From: Enterococcus mundtii
GTDB lineage: Bacteria > Bacillota > Bacilli > Lactobacillales > Enterococcaceae
Direction of reading: 5' to 3'
NCBI RefSeq assembly: GCF_003957375.1
Contig: NZ_CP025473.1
Span: 372,001-436,000 of the forward strand
DNA length: 64,000 nt
Within the stretch, counting starts at the first letter, position 1. Each line of letters opens with the position of its first letter. A program made the position numbers and the translations under genes. This document shows positions 10,945-18,755 of the stretch, piece after piece. The notes beneath the pieces were generated by a model, which worked only from the letters and a program-made list of their open reading frames with translations, was not told the origin of the DNA and did not search any database.

Positions 10945-10984
10945 CAACATTCCTCCAATTTGTTTTTGCTTGAATCAATGAAAA

Positions 10985-12163
10985 CTAGACTTCATTTGGG
11001 AGTGGCTTCTTTTTAAAAGTAAGGAGAAGAAAAAGAATACCTAAAACAGTCATCAAAATACAGCCATTGATAAAAATATTTTGTAAAGCATCCGAACCGA
11101 TACCGAATGTCTCCAATAATTGATGCCCATATGGTGAAACAAAATTACCGATATTGGCTAAGACGAGAATAAAAGAAGTGGTACTTGCTTTGGCTGACTG
11201 TGGAACTAAACGAGTGGCATCGTTGAAGATGTAAGGAACAAATAAAGCAAATGCGATACCATTGAGTGCTGCCCCTATACCGATCATAAATAAATGATTG
11301 GCTGTCAAGATGAGGAACAAGCTTGCTGCCATGATGAAAAAAGAAATAGGCAACGTCCATCGTTTCAATCCTTTGTAAATCAACCCGAATAAGAAACCAG
11401 CAACCATGTTAGCAATCTGCATAAAAGAAAGAAGCGTTCCGGCATCTGATTCTGTTCCTAGATTTTCAGTCACGATGAAGGTTGAAAGCTTAACGACAAC
11501 GATCATGTAGAAAATACAGAGAAAGAAGATCAAAATGCCATACATGATCGTGGTAGGACGGAGTGCCCCTTTTGCTGATAGTTCTTTTTTGGAAGTGGGG
11601 TTTTCTTTTTTTATTGGTGGTTCGGGGACGAAAGCCATAAATAAGAAGATGATCGGAATGGTGATCAAGTAAACTAAGAATACTTTTTGCCAGCCAAAAG
11701 TGAGGAGACGTCCGGCAGTGAAGGTCATGACTGCCGCTCCTAACCCTTGAAAGGCGGATTGGAAGCCAATCAATGTGGCAGCTTCTTCGCCTTCAAAAAA
11801 TTCACTGATCATACTGACCGCCAACGAATTGAAGAGACCAAAGCCAGCACCTAATGATGCGCGAGAGATCATCAATAAATAGAAGTTGGCAGTGAAGACA
11901 GGTAACACGCCAGCAACTCCAGCAAGCAACAACCCAAGTAAGACAGTTTGTTTCTGTCCGATGGCTTTTGCAATCAAACTACTCAAAGCAATAAAAATCA
12001 CAACAGTTAGTTGAGGAATGGTCATCAGTAGTTCGACGGATGAAGCCGATTGATCATTGAAGTAGCCTAACATCATCGGTAAAGCAGATGCGATAGCAGT
12101 ATTCGACGTTAAAACTAAGGAAATGGATAACAGTGACAGTTTCATCAACCAAGTCTTTCTCAT
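10985..12163 (-). CDS. MFS transporter, probable L-rhamnose permease
   Basis: Integral membrane protein of 392 residues with about 12 hydrophobic segments and a central charged loop near residue 200, as expected for the major facilitator superfamily. The start at 12163 follows GGAGG with 8 nt; the longer open frame (to 12199) includes this ribosome site and is unlikely. It is the promoter-proximal gene of the rhamnose operon, so rhamnose uptake is the natural guess. It is not recognisably RhaT, and sequence alone does not prove the substrate. Its promoter overlaps a cre-like site. Confidence 0.75.
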   Translation of the reverse strand: MRKTWLMKLSLLSISLVLTSNTAIASALPMMLGYFNDQSASSVELLMTIPQLTVVIFIALSSLIAKAIGQKQTVLLGLLLAGVAGVLPVFTANFYLLMISRASLGAGFGLFNSLAVSMISEFFEGEEAATLIGFQSAFQGLGAAVMTFTAGRLLTFGWQKVFLVYLITIPIIFLFMAFVPEPPIKKENPTSKKELSAKGALRPTTIMYGILIFFLCIFYMIVVVKLSTFIVTENLGTESDAGTLLSFMQIANMVAGFLFGLIYKGLKRWTLPISFFIMAASLFLILTANHLFMIGIGAALNGIAFALFVPYIFNDATRLVPQSAKASTTSFILVLANIGNFVSPYGHQLLETFGIGSDALQNIFINGCILMTVLGILFLLLTFKKKPLPNEV

Positions 12164-12201
12164 AGCTTGTTCCTCCAGATGAAGATGTATTTGTTGCACT
12201 C

Positions 12202-12230
12202 ATCATATCTTGTAACCCTTTTCACAACAA
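12202..12230 (-). promoter_or_regulatory. Rhamnose operon promoter with a cre-like site in the spacer
   Basis: On the minus strand TTGTTG (12225-12230) and TATGAT (12202-12207) are spaced by 17 bp. TGAAAAGGGTTACA, complementary to 12211-12224, fits the cre consensus except for one central base. Its position between -35 and -10 predicts direct CcpA repression. Confidence 0.6.
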
Positions 12231-12250
12231 TGTCAGTATGTTACTATATT
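12221..12250 (+). promoter_or_regulatory. Putative promoter of the divergent AraC gene
   Basis: TTCACA (12221-12226), an 18-bp spacer and TATATT (12245-12250), about 35 bp before the AraC start. The -35 overlaps the rhamnose promoter on the other strand, so both genes may be controlled from one small region. Confidence 0.5.
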
Positions 12251-12285
12251 GGTGTCAAATTTACATATCAAGGGGGAGGAAAACC

Positions 12286-13266
12286 ATGAATCCTTTTGTA
12301 CAAAAGATCTTTCTGCCGTATACACCCGAAGAGATAGAACAGCAAAAGACAAGGCAATGGATCAAGGAATTTGAAGGAGAAAACTTAGATGAACAGGACA
12401 AACAATTCAAATTAGACGATCATCATCTTTTTCAAGAAAATAATATTTTGATTCGCCAACATCGACGCTTTGCGCATTATCCACTACATTCCCACCATTT
12501 TTTAGAATTCAATTATATGTATTGCGGTACTTCAGAACAGATCGTCAACGGTCTGCCAATCACTTTGAAAGAAGGACAATTATTACTTTTAGATACAAAT
12601 AGTCGCCATGAACTGATGCCTTTGGGTGAACATGATATTTTGCTGAATTTCTTATTCAAAACGAATGATATCAACATCGATCTTCTGAAAAAAATCGATA
12701 ATCGCAGTGGGGGATTGACCTATAATTTTTTAATGAATGCCATTTTAGAACCCGGCTATAATGAAACACATCTTTTGTTACACTTAGCAAAAGAACCAGA
12801 GATCCAAGTCACCTTGGATCAAATGATCCTCGAATATTTTTCAAAAAAACATCTAGGAAATGAAATCATGAACGCTTTTTCACAAGTGTTATTTTTACAG
12901 CTTTCTAGGGTGTATCATTCGCAATTAGCAAAGATATATAAAAAAGATGGACAAAGTAATTTGATGATCAAAATCCTGCAACGGATCGAAAGTGACTATC
13001 GAACATTGAACCTAAAAAGATTGGCAGAGGAGTTAGGGTATAATCCGAATTATTTATCTAATTTGATAAAACAACAGACAGGTAAATCCTTCAAACAGTT
13101 GATGACAAACCAACGCTTACATGAAGCGCAGGATCTAATTAGATCTACCCGTTTTTCGATTGAGGAGATTGCGGCTAGTGTAGGTTTTTCCAATAAAACA
13201 CATTTTTACAAAAAATATCGAGAATATTTTGGGGATACGCCGATCGCCATTCGTAAACGACGTTGA
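12286..13266 (+). CDS. AraC-family regulator, probable activator of the rhamnose operon
   Basis: Protein of 326 residues. The ATG at 12286 follows GGGGGAGG; an open frame extends upstream without a ribosome site. The N-terminal part has a cupin-like sugar-binding region (HRRFAHYPLHSHHFLEFNY near residue 60). The C-terminal ~100 residues contain two helix-turn-helix motifs of the AraC/XylS family, ending IEEIAASVGFSNKTHFYKKY. It is transcribed away from the rhamnose operon with 122 bp between the starts, which suggests it is the rhamnose-responsive activator (RhaS/RhaR-like). The ligand is inferred from context. Confidence 0.85.
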   Translation: MNPFVQKIFLPYTPEEIEQQKTRQWIKEFEGENLDEQDKQFKLDDHHLFQENNILIRQHRRFAHYPLHSHHFLEFNYMYCGTSEQIVNGLPITLKEGQLLLLDTNSRHELMPLGEHDILLNFLFKTNDINIDLLKKIDNRSGGLTYNFLMNAILEPGYNETHLLLHLAKEPEIQVTLDQMILEYFSKKHLGNEIMNAFSQVLFLQLSRVYHSQLAKIYKKDGQSNLMIKILQRIESDYRTLNLKRLAEELGYNPNYLSNLIKQQTGKSFKQLMTNQRLHEAQDLIRSTRFSIEEIAASVGFSNKTHFYKKYREYFGDTPIAIRKRR

Positions 13267-13284
13267 GGACGTGGGCGATACATA

Positions 13285-13334
13285 AAAAAACAACTGCGAA
13301 ACGCTGTTAAAGCGTAGATCGCAGTTGTTTTTTT
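13285..13334. terminator. Bidirectional terminator between the AraC and YxeA genes
   Basis: AACAACTGCGA (13289-13299) pairs with TCGCAGTTGTT (13319-13329), flanked by A- and T-runs. It serves the convergent genes on both sides. Confidence 0.88.
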
Positions 13335-13335
13335 A

Positions 13336-13716
13336 TTAATACAACATAGTTAAAACATTTTTTGGTACTTGCTTTTCATTAATCGTTGTTGGTCCAGAGG
13401 TTACTCGTTTTTGGCTGACCTCTGCTTTGACAAAACTATTTGGTTCTAATGGTGTTGGATTTTCTGAGGCGATTGTATAAGGCAATTTGACCGTTTTGCC
13501 ATCTTTAGTGACAAAGGTCAATTCATAGTCATATGCTTTCCAATTCCACATTTTCTCTCCGCTAGAACTCAACGCATCAGTTAATGGTGGTACTGTTTCT
13601 GGTACTTTTGCATAGGCAACCTGGCTGTTGTAGGTTTGATCATAATATTGATAACCTTTGTAACCACCAAATAACAACAATAAGAGAGCAATTGTTCCAA
13701 TCAATTTTTTCATCAT
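13336..13716 (-). CDS. YxeA-family secreted/membrane-anchored protein
   Basis: Small protein of about 126 residues with an N-terminal hydrophobic segment (KKLIGTIALLLLLFGGY) that acts as a signal or anchor, then an extracytoplasmic beta-rich domain with the pattern YDYELTFVTKDGKTVKLPY. This matches the YxeA (DUF1093) family. Three candidate starts lie within 9 bp (13722, 13716, 13713); 13716 has the best spacing to AAAGGA. A second YxeA-like protein is encoded at 59864-60241 beside an ABC transporter, whereas this copy stands alone. Function unknown; some relatives sit in peptide-stress operons. Confidence 0.75.
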   Translation of the reverse strand: MMKKLIGTIALLLLLFGGYKGYQYYDQTYNSQVAYAKVPETVPPLTDALSSSGEKMWNWKAYDYELTFVTKDGKTVKLPYTIASENPTPLEPNSFVKAEVSQKRVTSGPTTINEKQVPKNVLTMLY

Positions 13717-13842
13717 ATCCATCCTTTTATGATTCTTGATATATCCAATTATCGCCGATTGATAAAGTGTTTGAAAATCGAAAAACGTGACAATTTTGAA
13801 ATATTATTAAAATAATGCCATTCAGACTCGTTCAGTATCTGT

Positions 13843-13871
13843 TTGACATTCTGACAACCGCTTGCTATAGT
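13843..13871 (+). promoter_or_regulatory. Strong promoter of the MutS2-like gene leader
   Basis: TTGACA (13843-13848), 17-bp spacer and TATAGT (13866-13871): one of the best sigma-A-type promoters in the window. Transcription should start near 13878, about 255 nt upstream of the coding start. Confidence 0.85.
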
Positions 13872-13914
13872 AAAAAGGAAAAATAAATAAAACCTAGATG
13901 AACGAGGTATTTTG

Positions 13915-13935
13915 ATGAGTGTAGTAGGTATCTAA
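13915..13935 (+). CDS. Putative leader peptide MSVVGI
   Basis: ATG AGT GTA GTA GGT ATC TAA, preceded by GAGG with 7-nt spacing. Its ATG overlaps the stop of an even smaller frame (MNEVF, 13898-13915) that has no well-spaced ribosome site. The ORF overlaps one strand of the leader's main stem, the usual position for an attenuation peptide. No protein evidence is available. Confidence 0.4.
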   Translation: MSVVGI

Positions 13936-14026
13936 TCGAGTAAGTTGAATAACCAATAAAGCAGTAGGCTTATTTGGTGTGCTTATAGATGGTACCTGTC
14001 TGAAACATTTCTTGTAATCAAATCAA

Positions 14027-14066
14027 GGGGAGGACATGTCTTATTTTAGCTGTGTCCTGCCCTTTT
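14027..14066 (+). terminator. Terminator inside the MutS2-like gene leader
   Basis: GGGGAGGACA pairs with TGTCCTGCCC (one G/G mismatch) across a 16-nt loop and is followed by TTTTATT. It lies between a strong promoter and the gene that promoter should serve. Confidence 0.75.
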
Positions 14067-14132
14067 ATTCTATTTTAGTTTAGGTCTTTATTTATTTTGG
14101 GGACAGGTATCTCTTCAAGAAAAGGAGAGAAT

Positions 14133-16016
14133 ATGAATCATACAATCAAACAATTACAATTTGAACAAATTAGAAAAGAAGTGGTTGCCCGAGCAATCGG
14201 AGATCACACGAAAGAACGTCTGGCAGAAATGTCAATCCCGACAAATCTTCAGACCGTAGAAACAAGACAAACAGAAACGAAAGAAGCCCGTACGATTTTA
14301 GAAAGTAGCCAGCACGTGCCCTTTATGGGGCTGACACGAATTGTGGCATTAACTGACCAAGTGAAAAAAGGTTTGATATTAAGCCCCGCTGAATTGATTG
14401 AATACGCCGATTTTTTAAGAAGCAGTCGAATGATCACTCGCTTTTTTGAAAAAAACCAATATCAAACGCCATTACTGTATGCGTACAGTAAAAATCTACC
14501 GGATCTTCAATCGATAGAGGACTTAGTTTATGAACAAATCAAGAACCAACAAGTCGCAGATGAAGCATCGAGAAATCTACGTAAAGTACGCAAACAAATC
14601 CAAACGGTAGAAAAAGAAATCCAAGATCGTTTGTTAAAATTTTTGCGACATCCTGGGAATAAAGAAATGATCCAAGAAGCGATGATCGTCCAAAAAGGGG
14701 AACACGCAACGATCCCAATCAAAGCGAGTTATAAAAATAAAGTAGCCGGAACGATCATTGAACAGTCGAATAAAGGCACGACGGTATTTATCGAACCAAC
14801 AGTAGTCGCTAAAGCAAGCGTACAACATCAATTATTGAAAGCAGAAGAAATTGCTGAAGAATATCAAATTCTAGCTAGCTTGACTGGCGCATTAGCTGAA
14901 AATGAACAGGCAATCGATCAAATCATCGAGACGGTCACCGTTTTTGATATTATTTTCGCACGTGGAAAATACAGTAGAGAGATCAATGGCATCACACCTA
15001 TCATCAATAAATCAGAACGCATCCATCTGAAACAAGCGAGACATCCACTGTTATCAGAAAAAGCTGTTCCCTTAGATTTTGATTTGGGTGCAGAATATCG
15101 TGGTTTAGTGATCACAGGTGCAAATGCTGGTGGGAAAACAGTTGTTTTGAAAACAGTCGGATTGCTGACGTTGATGGCAATGTTTGGTCTGCAAGTACCA
15201 GCAAAAGATGGAACAGAGCTTGCCGTATTCGACGAAGTCTTTGTCGATGTCGGCGACCAACAAGATTTAGCGAATGCATTGAGTACTTTTTCTGGACATA
15301 TGCAAAATATCGCACAGATTTTGAATAAAGTGGGTAGGAATACCCTAGTTTTACTTGATGAGATCGGTAGTGGAACAGAACCAACGGAAGGGGCAGCTTT
15401 AGCAATCGCGATCATGTCTGCGATTTACGAGAAAGGTGCGCTGATGGTTGCAACGACCCATTACGGCGAAATCAAAGAGTTTGCGGAACGACATGAAGAT
15501 TTTGTGCCGGCAGCAATGGCTTTTGACCGAGAAGCCTTACAACCAAAGTATCAATTACAGGTAGGGAAAACAGGGGAAAGCCAAGCATTGTGGATCGCTA
15601 AAAAAATGCAAATGTCAGAGGACTTGATCCAACAAGCTCAGCAGTATCTTTCTACGAAAGACTATTCAAGGGAAAAACGCCTATTCAAACAACAGGTGAA
15701 GAAGCAAGAAGTCAAGAACGAAGAAAAGGTTTTATTTTCAAAAGGGGATCGGGTATATGCCACCCAATACAAAAAAGAAGCATTAGTCTTTGAAGATACT
15801 GGCGAAGAAACGATCGTGATTTTTGTCGATAACCACAAAGAAACGGTCCTTCGCCAGCGTCTCCTTTTAAAAATGAGAGCAGAAGAACTTTATCCTGTAG
15901 GCTATGAGATCGATCATCTATTTACAGATTTTAAAACGAGAAAATGGGAGCGAGATATCGAACGTGGTTCAAAAAAAGCCCACAAAAAATTATTAAAAGA
16001 AACCCGTCAGCGTTAG
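14133..16016 (+). CDS. MutS2-like ATPase lacking the Smr domain
   Basis: MutS-family P-loop protein of 627 residues; the start at 14133 follows AAAGGAGAG. It has the MutS2 layout: an N-terminal helical core, long coiled-coil levers (residues ~150-280) and an ABC-type ATPase with Walker A TGANAGGKT near residue 329 and Walker B LVLLDEIGSGTEP near 407. Classical MutS2 (about 780 residues) ends with a Smr nuclease-like domain. This protein instead ends in a short basic tail (KKAHKKLLKETRQR), so it is a paralogue without Smr. B. subtilis MutS2 is known to act on collided ribosomes, and older work gave MutS2 an anti-recombination role. A ribosome-linked function would fit the attenuator-like leader, but that is inference. 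Confidence 0.85.
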   Translation: MNHTIKQLQFEQIRKEVVARAIGDHTKERLAEMSIPTNLQTVETRQTETKEARTILESSQHVPFMGLTRIVALTDQVKKGLILSPAELIEYADFLRSSRMITRFFEKNQYQTPLLYAYSKNLPDLQSIEDLVYEQIKNQQVADEASRNLRKVRKQIQTVEKEIQDRLLKFLRHPGNKEMIQEAMIVQKGEHATIPIKASYKNKVAGTIIEQSNKGTTVFIEPTVVAKASVQHQLLKAEEIAEEYQILASLTGALAENEQAIDQIIETVTVFDIIFARGKYSREINGITPIINKSERIHLKQARHPLLSEKAVPLDFDLGAEYRGLVITGANAGGKTVVLKTVGLLTLMAMFGLQVPAKDGTELAVFDEVFVDVGDQQDLANALSTFSGHMQNIAQILNKVGRNTLVLLDEIGSGTEPTEGAALAIAIMSAIYEKGALMVATTHYGEIKEFAERHEDFVPAAMAFDREALQPKYQLQVGKTGESQALWIAKKMQMSEDLIQQAQQYLSTKDYSREKRLFKQQVKKQEVKNEEKVLFSKGDRVYATQYKKEALVFEDTGEETIVIFVDNHKETVLRQRLLLKMRAEELYPVGYEIDHLFTDFKTRKWERDIERGSKKAHKKLLKETRQR

Positions 16017-16172
16017 GCTGCGCGAAATGAAAACTCCGAAAAAAAATAATAACAGATTCACAATGGCATACGAAGGATTGGAAGAGCTCGCAATAAAAAA
16101 CCGACAATTAATTGGTTACACGTGGAAAGTACGGTAAAATAGATGAAATGACATTTTGGGAGTTGTTAAGTA

Positions 16173-16724
16173 ATGAATGGAGCATCTGATTGGCGAAAAG
16201 AAATTCGCACGATTCCGAATCTACTATCGATTATAAGAATTCTTTTATTGCCTTTTTATTTGTATTTTATGAGTAAGCAAGCTTTCTATCTGGCTGGATC
16301 GATCATCCTCTTTTCAGGAGTCACAGACTTTTTAGATGGATACATCGCCCGAAGATTCAATCAGATCACAGAACTTGGAAAAGTTCTTGATCCAATCGGT
16401 GATAAGTTGACCCAATTGGTCTTGATCATCTCCATGGCATGGGAACGTCCGTATATCTGGCTCGTTTTAGTTTTATTTATTGTGAAAGAAGCATTTATGC
16501 TGATTGCTGGGATCGTTGCTTTGCGTAAACAGGTCAAATTAGATGGAGCAAAGTGGTATGGTAAATGGGCGACAGCTGTGATTTATGTAGGGATGATCTT
16601 GCTGTTACTTTTCCCGGCGATTCCTGAAGGATGGGTCATGGTCATATTTGCAATCATTACCTACAGTTTGGCTCAGTCCTTTGTTTTATATGCTTTGGAG
16701 TATCATAAACTACTAAAGCGCTAG
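16173..16724 (+). CDS. CDP-alcohol phosphatidyltransferase family protein (PgsA-like)
   Basis: Membrane enzyme of 183 residues with about five hydrophobic segments. The full CDP-alcohol phosphotransferase signature DG-x2-AR-x8-G-x3-D-x3-D is present (DGYIARRF...GKVLDPIGD, residues ~50-72). It is most similar in layout to phosphatidylglycerophosphate synthase, which makes PGP from CDP-diacylglycerol and glycerol 3-phosphate. The housekeeping pgsA of enterococci is normally in a different neighbourhood, so this may be a second copy or a cardiolipin-related enzyme. GGGAG lies 10 nt before the ATG. Not obviously in an operon with the MutS2-like gene (156-bp gap). Confidence 0.8.
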   Translation: MNGASDWRKEIRTIPNLLSIIRILLLPFYLYFMSKQAFYLAGSIILFSGVTDFLDGYIARRFNQITELGKVLDPIGDKLTQLVLIISMAWERPYIWLVLVLFIVKEAFMLIAGIVALRKQVKLDGAKWYGKWATAVIYVGMILLLLFPAIPEGWVMVIFAIITYSLAQSFVLYALEYHKLLKR

Positions 16725-16798
16725 GTAGTTTGGTGTATCTTATTGTTGTAACAGCGAATGAGAAGAGCACCGTGGCAATTTAAGTGAAGAATTTATCG

Positions 16799-16840
16799 AA
16801 AATCAATCGAAGTCAAAACTGGCTGAGATTGATTTTTTTT
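16799..16840 (+). terminator. Terminator after the PgsA-like gene; remaining gap featureless
   Basis: AAAATCAATC (16799-16808) pairs with GATTGATTTT (16827-16836) followed by more T. The rest of the gap to 17095 shows only AT-rich sequence and no frame or strong structure that I can support. Confidence 0.75.
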
Positions 16841-17095
16841 AGTTTAAGAATAAAATCAACTTAATGAAAAAAATAGCTGGTAATATGCCGAAGCATAGAC
16901 GTAGTAATGATTCAAGAGTAAATATTTCAAGGAGTTAGGCAATATGTGAAGTTGAAATTACACAGAGAAGCCTATATGATTTTATTATAATCTATTCGAG
17001 AAGCAGATAGTTCACAAAAAAAATAAGGTCGATTCAATCAGTCGCAAGTACATATTTTAGGTTTTACTATCAATCATCAGAAGGAGAGGTAATTT

Positions 17096-17467
17096 ATGAA
17101 TCTATCAAATATTCAATCTAGTGAAGAATACTTAAAACATTATGGAGAATTCATGGAAAACTGTTTTTCCATCAACTATCCACTTTTAGCTTCTTTTTAC
17201 AAAGAACTTCATCATCGTTTTTTAGAGGTCGTCTCTCAAAAGGACGGTCCTGTGTTTGAGCAATTACAAGAGCTGTTAGGGATCGATGCACAGCTACAGA
17301 TACTTTACGAAATGGCGGAATGTATCGAATCGTTGAAATTAGAAATGAATGAAGAGAAAATCATTGAAATGATCAAGAGAGATAGCTTCTCTTTTTATAG
17401 AGAACGGATAGGGTTAACGAAGAAAGATCCTATTCCACGCGGATTGATCTATCTGAGTGAAAAATAG
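17096..17467 (+). CDS. Hypothetical protein, 123 aa
   Basis: Intact frame with a strong ribosome site (AGAAGGAGAGG, 6 nt before ATG). The product is soluble, acidic and apparently all-helical, with no signal peptide or membrane segment. The C-terminus ends with RERIGLTKKDPIPRGLIYLSEK-like basic residues. I do not recognise a family. It stands alone between the PgsA-like gene and the convergent LacI gene, with long flanking gaps, so no operon context helps. Confidence 0.7.
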   Translation: MNLSNIQSSEEYLKHYGEFMENCFSINYPLLASFYKELHHRFLEVVSQKDGPVFEQLQELLGIDAQLQILYEMAECIESLKLEMNEEKIIEMIKRDSFSFYRERIGLTKKDPIPRGLIYLSEK

Positions 17468-17627
17468 CCAGTCAAGTTTACAGCTATTTTTCTATCAAGG
17501 GAAAAGATTCGACATAGTTTTTAATACACATGATCAGCGACTGTTTATCTAGTAGAACATCTCTTTTGTCCTATTCTTGTGACAATTATCATGTATTCTA
17601 TAATGGATTGGATTTTAATATACAAAA

Positions 17628-17734
17628 AAAGCTGTGACCTAAGTGTTCAGCTCTGAGAAATAAGCGTGAAACCCAGAAAATTTCTCTTGGAATTTTTGAG
17701 GTCTCACGCTTATTTCTCCAGGAGCTACTTCACA
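17628..17734. repeat. Dispersed hairpin repeat, copy at a convergent gene junction
   Basis: GTGACCTAAGTGTTCAGCTC leads into a 15-bp perfect stem (GAGAAATAAGCGTGA at 17655-17669 with its complement at 17704-17718), and the outer GCTC/GAGC also pair. The inner loop has the AAAATTT...AATTTTT motif of the other copies. It ends exactly at the 3' end of the LacI gene and may act as its terminator or mRNA-stabilising hairpin. Confidence 0.75.
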
Positions 17735-18682
17735 TTAGCGCCAAATAATTACTGGATCTTCTGCTTGCACGATCCTGTCAGTCTGGGATAAGAGAAAATC
17801 TACTGCGGAGGCGCCGATTTTTTTAGGGGAGAAATCAATAGTTGAAAAGGCTAATATCTCACTATATGGTAGATTTCCTTCACCTATGATGGTGAAATCT
17901 TTTTTATGAATGAATCCTGCCTGTTTCATTCCTGAAATTACACCGGCTGCTGTATCATCGCCATTGACATAGATTAACTCTGGAATAGAGGCGTGAGTTG
18001 TAATCTCTATTGCGAACGCATAGCCATCTGCATAGGTTTCGATACCAGTGAAATAGTTTTTTCCTTCAATCGCTTTTCCAAAATACGTTTCATAAGCAGT
18101 TAATTTGTTTTTGGTAGTCTGGCTTTGTGAAGCACTGCGTTTAGTAGTAAAGATGACCCTGGAAATCCCACGGGTATGCAGGGTAAGAAACAATTGATCA
18201 TACGCTTTTTTTCGATCTGGATAAATCATGGCAAGGTCGTCATTGTCCATCTTTTCAGTTGAGACGATTTTTCCTTTGAAGCGAAGAGGTTCAAGTAGTT
18301 CATCATTTTTTGTTCGTGACGTCAGAATAAGACCGTCGATCATTTTTTGCTCTAGTAGTGTGTAATAGTGCCTCTCCGTCTCCTTTTCGTAATAAGTAGG
18401 GAGTAATAATACTTGATACCCTTTACTTTTTGCCTGATACAAGATACTATCCACCAATTGATTATAACAAGAACTGTTGTTAGGCAAGGTCACACCTAAA
18501 GTATAGGTTTCTCCTTTACTCAATTTTACAGCATTGCCGTTCACCACATAGTTCGTCTCTTCAATAACGGATTGGACTTTTCTTCGTAAATCATCGGACA
18601 CGTAACGGTCGTTATTTATCACTCTGGAAACGGTAGATTTGGATACTCCTGACATTTTTGCGATTTCTCGAATCGTAACGAT
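17735..18682 (-). CDS. LacI-family regulator with an apparent ATC start codon
   Basis: Protein of 315 residues with an N-terminal LacI helix-turn-helix (VTIREIAKMSGVSKSTVSRVIN) and a periplasmic-binding-protein-like effector domain. The normal family start (MVTI) falls on ATC at 18682-18680, which sits 8 nt after a strong AAGGAGGG. No ATG, GTG or TTG lies between that site and the HTH; the nearest upstream alternative is a TTG at 18766, far from any ribosome site and inside the divergent gene. Either ATC is used as a weak start or the gene is poorly translated. It is divergent from the HAD gene and shares a palindromic operator with it. Effector unknown. Confidence 0.75.
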   Translation of the reverse strand: MVTIREIAKMSGVSKSTVSRVINNDRYVSDDLRRKVQSVIEETNYVVNGNAVKLSKGETYTLGVTLPNNSSCYNQLVDSILYQAKSKGYQVLLLPTYYEKETERHYYTLLEQKMIDGLILTSRTKNDELLEPLRFKGKIVSTEKMDNDDLAMIYPDRKKAYDQLFLTLHTRGISRVIFTTKRSASQSQTTKNKLTAYETYFGKAIEGKNYFTGIETYADGYAFAIEITTHASIPELIYVNGDDTAAGVISGMKQAGFIHKKDFTIIGEGNLPYSEILAFSTIDFSPKKIGASAVDFLLSQTDRIVQAEDPVIIWR

Positions 18683-18702
18683 GGGATTTCCCTCCTTTTC
18701 TC

Positions 18703-18733
18703 TTGACTTGGGACGCGTCCCAGTAGGTATACT
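18703..18733 (+). promoter_or_regulatory. HAD gene promoter with a perfect LacI-type palindrome
   Basis: TTGACT (18703-18708) and TATACT (18728-18733) are separated by 19 bp. The spacer holds the perfect 14-bp palindrome TGGGACGCGTCCCA (18709-18722) with the central CG typical of LacI-family operators. The adjacent LacI gene is the obvious repressor. Confidence 0.72.
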
Positions 18734-18755
18734 TTTTCTGAAAGGTGGTAATGGA

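Larger units (their letters stand above)
13878..14132 (+). promoter_or_regulatory. Attenuator-like leader with leader peptide, competing stems and terminator
   Basis: The leader contains a six-codon ORF with a good ribosome site (13915-13935), a hairpin region and a terminator (14027-14066), and then 66 nt to the MutS2-like start. TAGGTATCTA (13925-13934), which is inside the small ORF, can pair with TAGATGGTACCTG (13986-13998). GGTACCTGTC (13991-14000) can alternatively pair over 10 bp with GACAGGTATC (14102-14111) just upstream of the gene's ribosome site. A ribosome on the small ORF would block the first pairing. This architecture suggests translation-dependent attenuation. No known riboswitch or T-box motif was seen; an independent sRNA of about 185 nt is an alternative. 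Confidence 0.6.

Noticed and set aside
13878-14066. 6S RNA or SRP RNA gene
   Set aside because: The strong promoter and terminator fit an sRNA of ~185 nt, but neither the SRP core motif nor a clear 6S bubble fold is visible, and the small ORF plus competing stems fit an attenuator better. Kept as an alternative only.
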